From NCBI RefSeq assembly GCF_028583425.1, contig NC_072792.1:14435676-14499675 (forward strand): a stretch of DNA of 64,000 nt, in the 5' to 3' direction. The position numbers were made by a program, and so were the translations under genes. The notes under the pieces were generated by a model that worked only from the letters and a program-made list of their open reading frames with translations, was not told the DNA's origin and searched no databases. Positions 62,641 through 64,000 of this stretch are shown here, one piece after another (within the stretch, counting starts at the first letter, position 1; every line of letters starts with the position of its first letter). Source of the stretch: Eublepharis macularius. Lineage: Eukaryota; Chordata; Lepidosauria; Squamata; Eublepharidae.

Positions 62641-62912
62641 TATTCCCCCCCCCACAATGGGCTTTGTTACTAGTAATGTTATAGACTTTACCCTTCAAAG
62701 AATCCCTTTCCTCTGGGGGAACTGATCTCTGCAGCCTGGAGATCAGCTGTCATTCCAAGAGATCTCCAGGTACCACCTTGATGTTGACAACCCTGTTTCT
62801 GGCAATTCCTAGAGAAGCCTGATGTCACTTCTGGATCTACCCAGAAGTGATATCATGCTCTTGCTGATGGTGATTTTTATTACTTTTTTTTTCTCCTACT
62901 GGCTGTTGAAGT
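62641..62912. other. Array flank and worn repeat
   Basis: GGAGATCAGCTGTCATTCCA and GAGATCTCCAGGTACCACCT (62735-62780) have the look of a common dispersed repeat. Ends not defined. Confidence 0.4.
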
Positions 62913-63310
62913 GCCAGAAGCAGAGCCGGCGCACCAATTGAGGCCAGGTAGGCGGTGGCCTCAGGGCGCAGGGTGCCGGAGGGGGTGCTGGAGGAGGCAC
63001 AGGCTGCAGCCTCCTAGCCCTTCTGCCCCATGCCGCCGCTGCCACCAGCACACGCCCCCGGCCAGGCACAGCAGCCACAGGCAGGCATCTGTGGCAGCAC
63101 GGGGCAACTGAGCAGGAGAGCTCGGAGGCCACCCGTGTGCCATCCCAGCCACCCACTGCAGCAATCGGGCCGGTGGCACACACGCACCCATAATGACGTC
63201 ACACGTGATGTCATCATGCAGGCTGGTGTGTGTGTGTGTGCGGGCGCGGGCGCCCAGCCCACCAGCCAGCCGCAGGTGCCGAAAACCCTGGAACCGCTGC
63301 TGGCCAGAAG
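62913..63310 (+). mobile_element. GC-rich non-autonomous hAT-type element (382 bp), perfect 8-bp TSD
   Basis: Element 62921-63302 starts CAGAGCCGGCGCACC and ends CCCTGGAACCGCTGCTG. GCCAGAAG flanks both sides. The interior is CpG-rich and includes a GT repeat (63225-63240) and GCGGGCGCGGGCGCCC. No transposase. Confidence 0.88.
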
Positions 63311-64000
63311 GCATACAGCAACCTAGGTGAAATACCTGTAAGGATGATGAGTGTGAGCAAAACAGTCTTTCCATCTTTGTTAACTCTGGTTGTGTGCCAA
63401 AACCACTCCCTGTGTGTATAATGTACTCTTTCTTGTTACAAAAGTCCTGACACTTATTTTCTTTCTAAGTGTATCCAAAATGGGGCCAAGAAAGGTCTAG
63501 CCTCTTGCTGCATGACCTCCCTTTATCTGGTGTCCTAGCCGTGGTTTTTATAGCACTTGGGTGAGCTGAGACTGCCTTTAAAATCATTTGGAATCCTTAG
63601 TCCTGTTGTAATTGGCCAGCAGATGGGGGCGGGGGGCACACAGTCTTTTGGTTCCCTGGTTATGTTCAATGTATCAGGCTATAGATGACAGGCTATGGCA
63701 GATAGACCCCTGTACCATCACAGCAAGAATCTAGGCTCTTGGTTAGAAGGTTTTATTCAGGAATCAGATCATTTCCAGAGATATATCCATAGGATTACTC
63801 AGAAGCAAGGTAAGCAACTAAGCAGTAAGAAACAGGTTGACAGGAATAGCAACACGTGGGAAAACCCTTCTTCTTAACTCACACATTTACTCCTTCCCCC
63901 TCCCATCAGCAAAACAGGACCTTTGGCGTGAACCCGTCCTGAGAACATCTCACATATTTGCACTATCAAGTCTAGACACTGAGAAAGCAGGAGATCAGAG
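63311..64000. other. Unassigned DNA to window end
   Basis: No gene or repeat recognised. Confidence 0.35.

Overview
The window is vertebrate nuclear DNA, most likely from a squamate reptile. The reasons are tRNA-derived SINEs ending in a BovB-like tail (Sauria-SINE type), 5S-rRNA-derived SINEs, CR1 and L1 LINEs, Penelope-like elements (PLEs) with GIY-YIG endonucleases, a chromovirus-type Ty3/Gypsy element, many short hAT and Harbinger-type DNA transposons, and a Ngaro tyrosine-recombinase retrotransposon. I find no convincing exon of a conserved host protein gene. The only recognisable cellular gene is a broken, intronless RPL7 retrocopy. The window is therefore intergenic or intronic sequence built mainly from nested transposable elements.

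Layout. 0-3 kb: a PLE fragment cut by the window edge and a 51-53 bp minisatellite. 3.5-4.9 kb: antisense L1 3' end. 5-13 kb: hAT-type non-autonomous elements with exact 8-bp target duplications, SINEs and 5S-derived SINEs. 13-20 kb: long CTTT and CTTC microsatellites, a Gypsy integrase remnant, a CR1 tail and SINEs. 20-25 kb: mostly unassigned AT-rich DNA after a ~970 bp LTR. 25.32-31.69 kb: a GC-rich, nearly complete Ngaro element with A1-ORFs-B1-A2-B2 architecture, coding for a Gag-like protein, reverse transcriptase/RNase H, tyrosine recombinase and an SGNH-type hydrolase. 32.5-37.3 kb: a 410-bp Harbinger-like element, a PLE with its own tail inverted at its start, and the RPL7 retropseudogene split by a 118-bp hairpin MITE. 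37.68-45.71 kb: a Gypsy element interrupted by an ORF1-only L1, a PLE tail, a 118-bp MITE and a larger PLE that itself carries another 118-bp MITE. 45.8-46.8 kb: a CpG-rich island. 48-62 kb: more MITEs, SINEs, a second LTR, hAT elements, a small PLE foldback and an unrecognised coding remnant. 62.3-63.3 kb: a second array of the same minisatellite and another hAT.

How the parts relate. Target-site duplications and empty-site reconstruction give relative ages. The RPL7 retrocopy and the Gypsy element are older than the MITEs inside them, and the large PLE is younger than the Gypsy element and older than its MITE. The Ngaro element looks young (its 424-bp B repeats differ at about one position) but its ORFs carry single-base frame breaks, two of them beside C runs. 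Its most notable part is the SGNH reading frame: it has no upstream in-frame ATG, follows a splice-acceptor-like tract, and is phase-compatible with a donor-like site in the Gag ORF.
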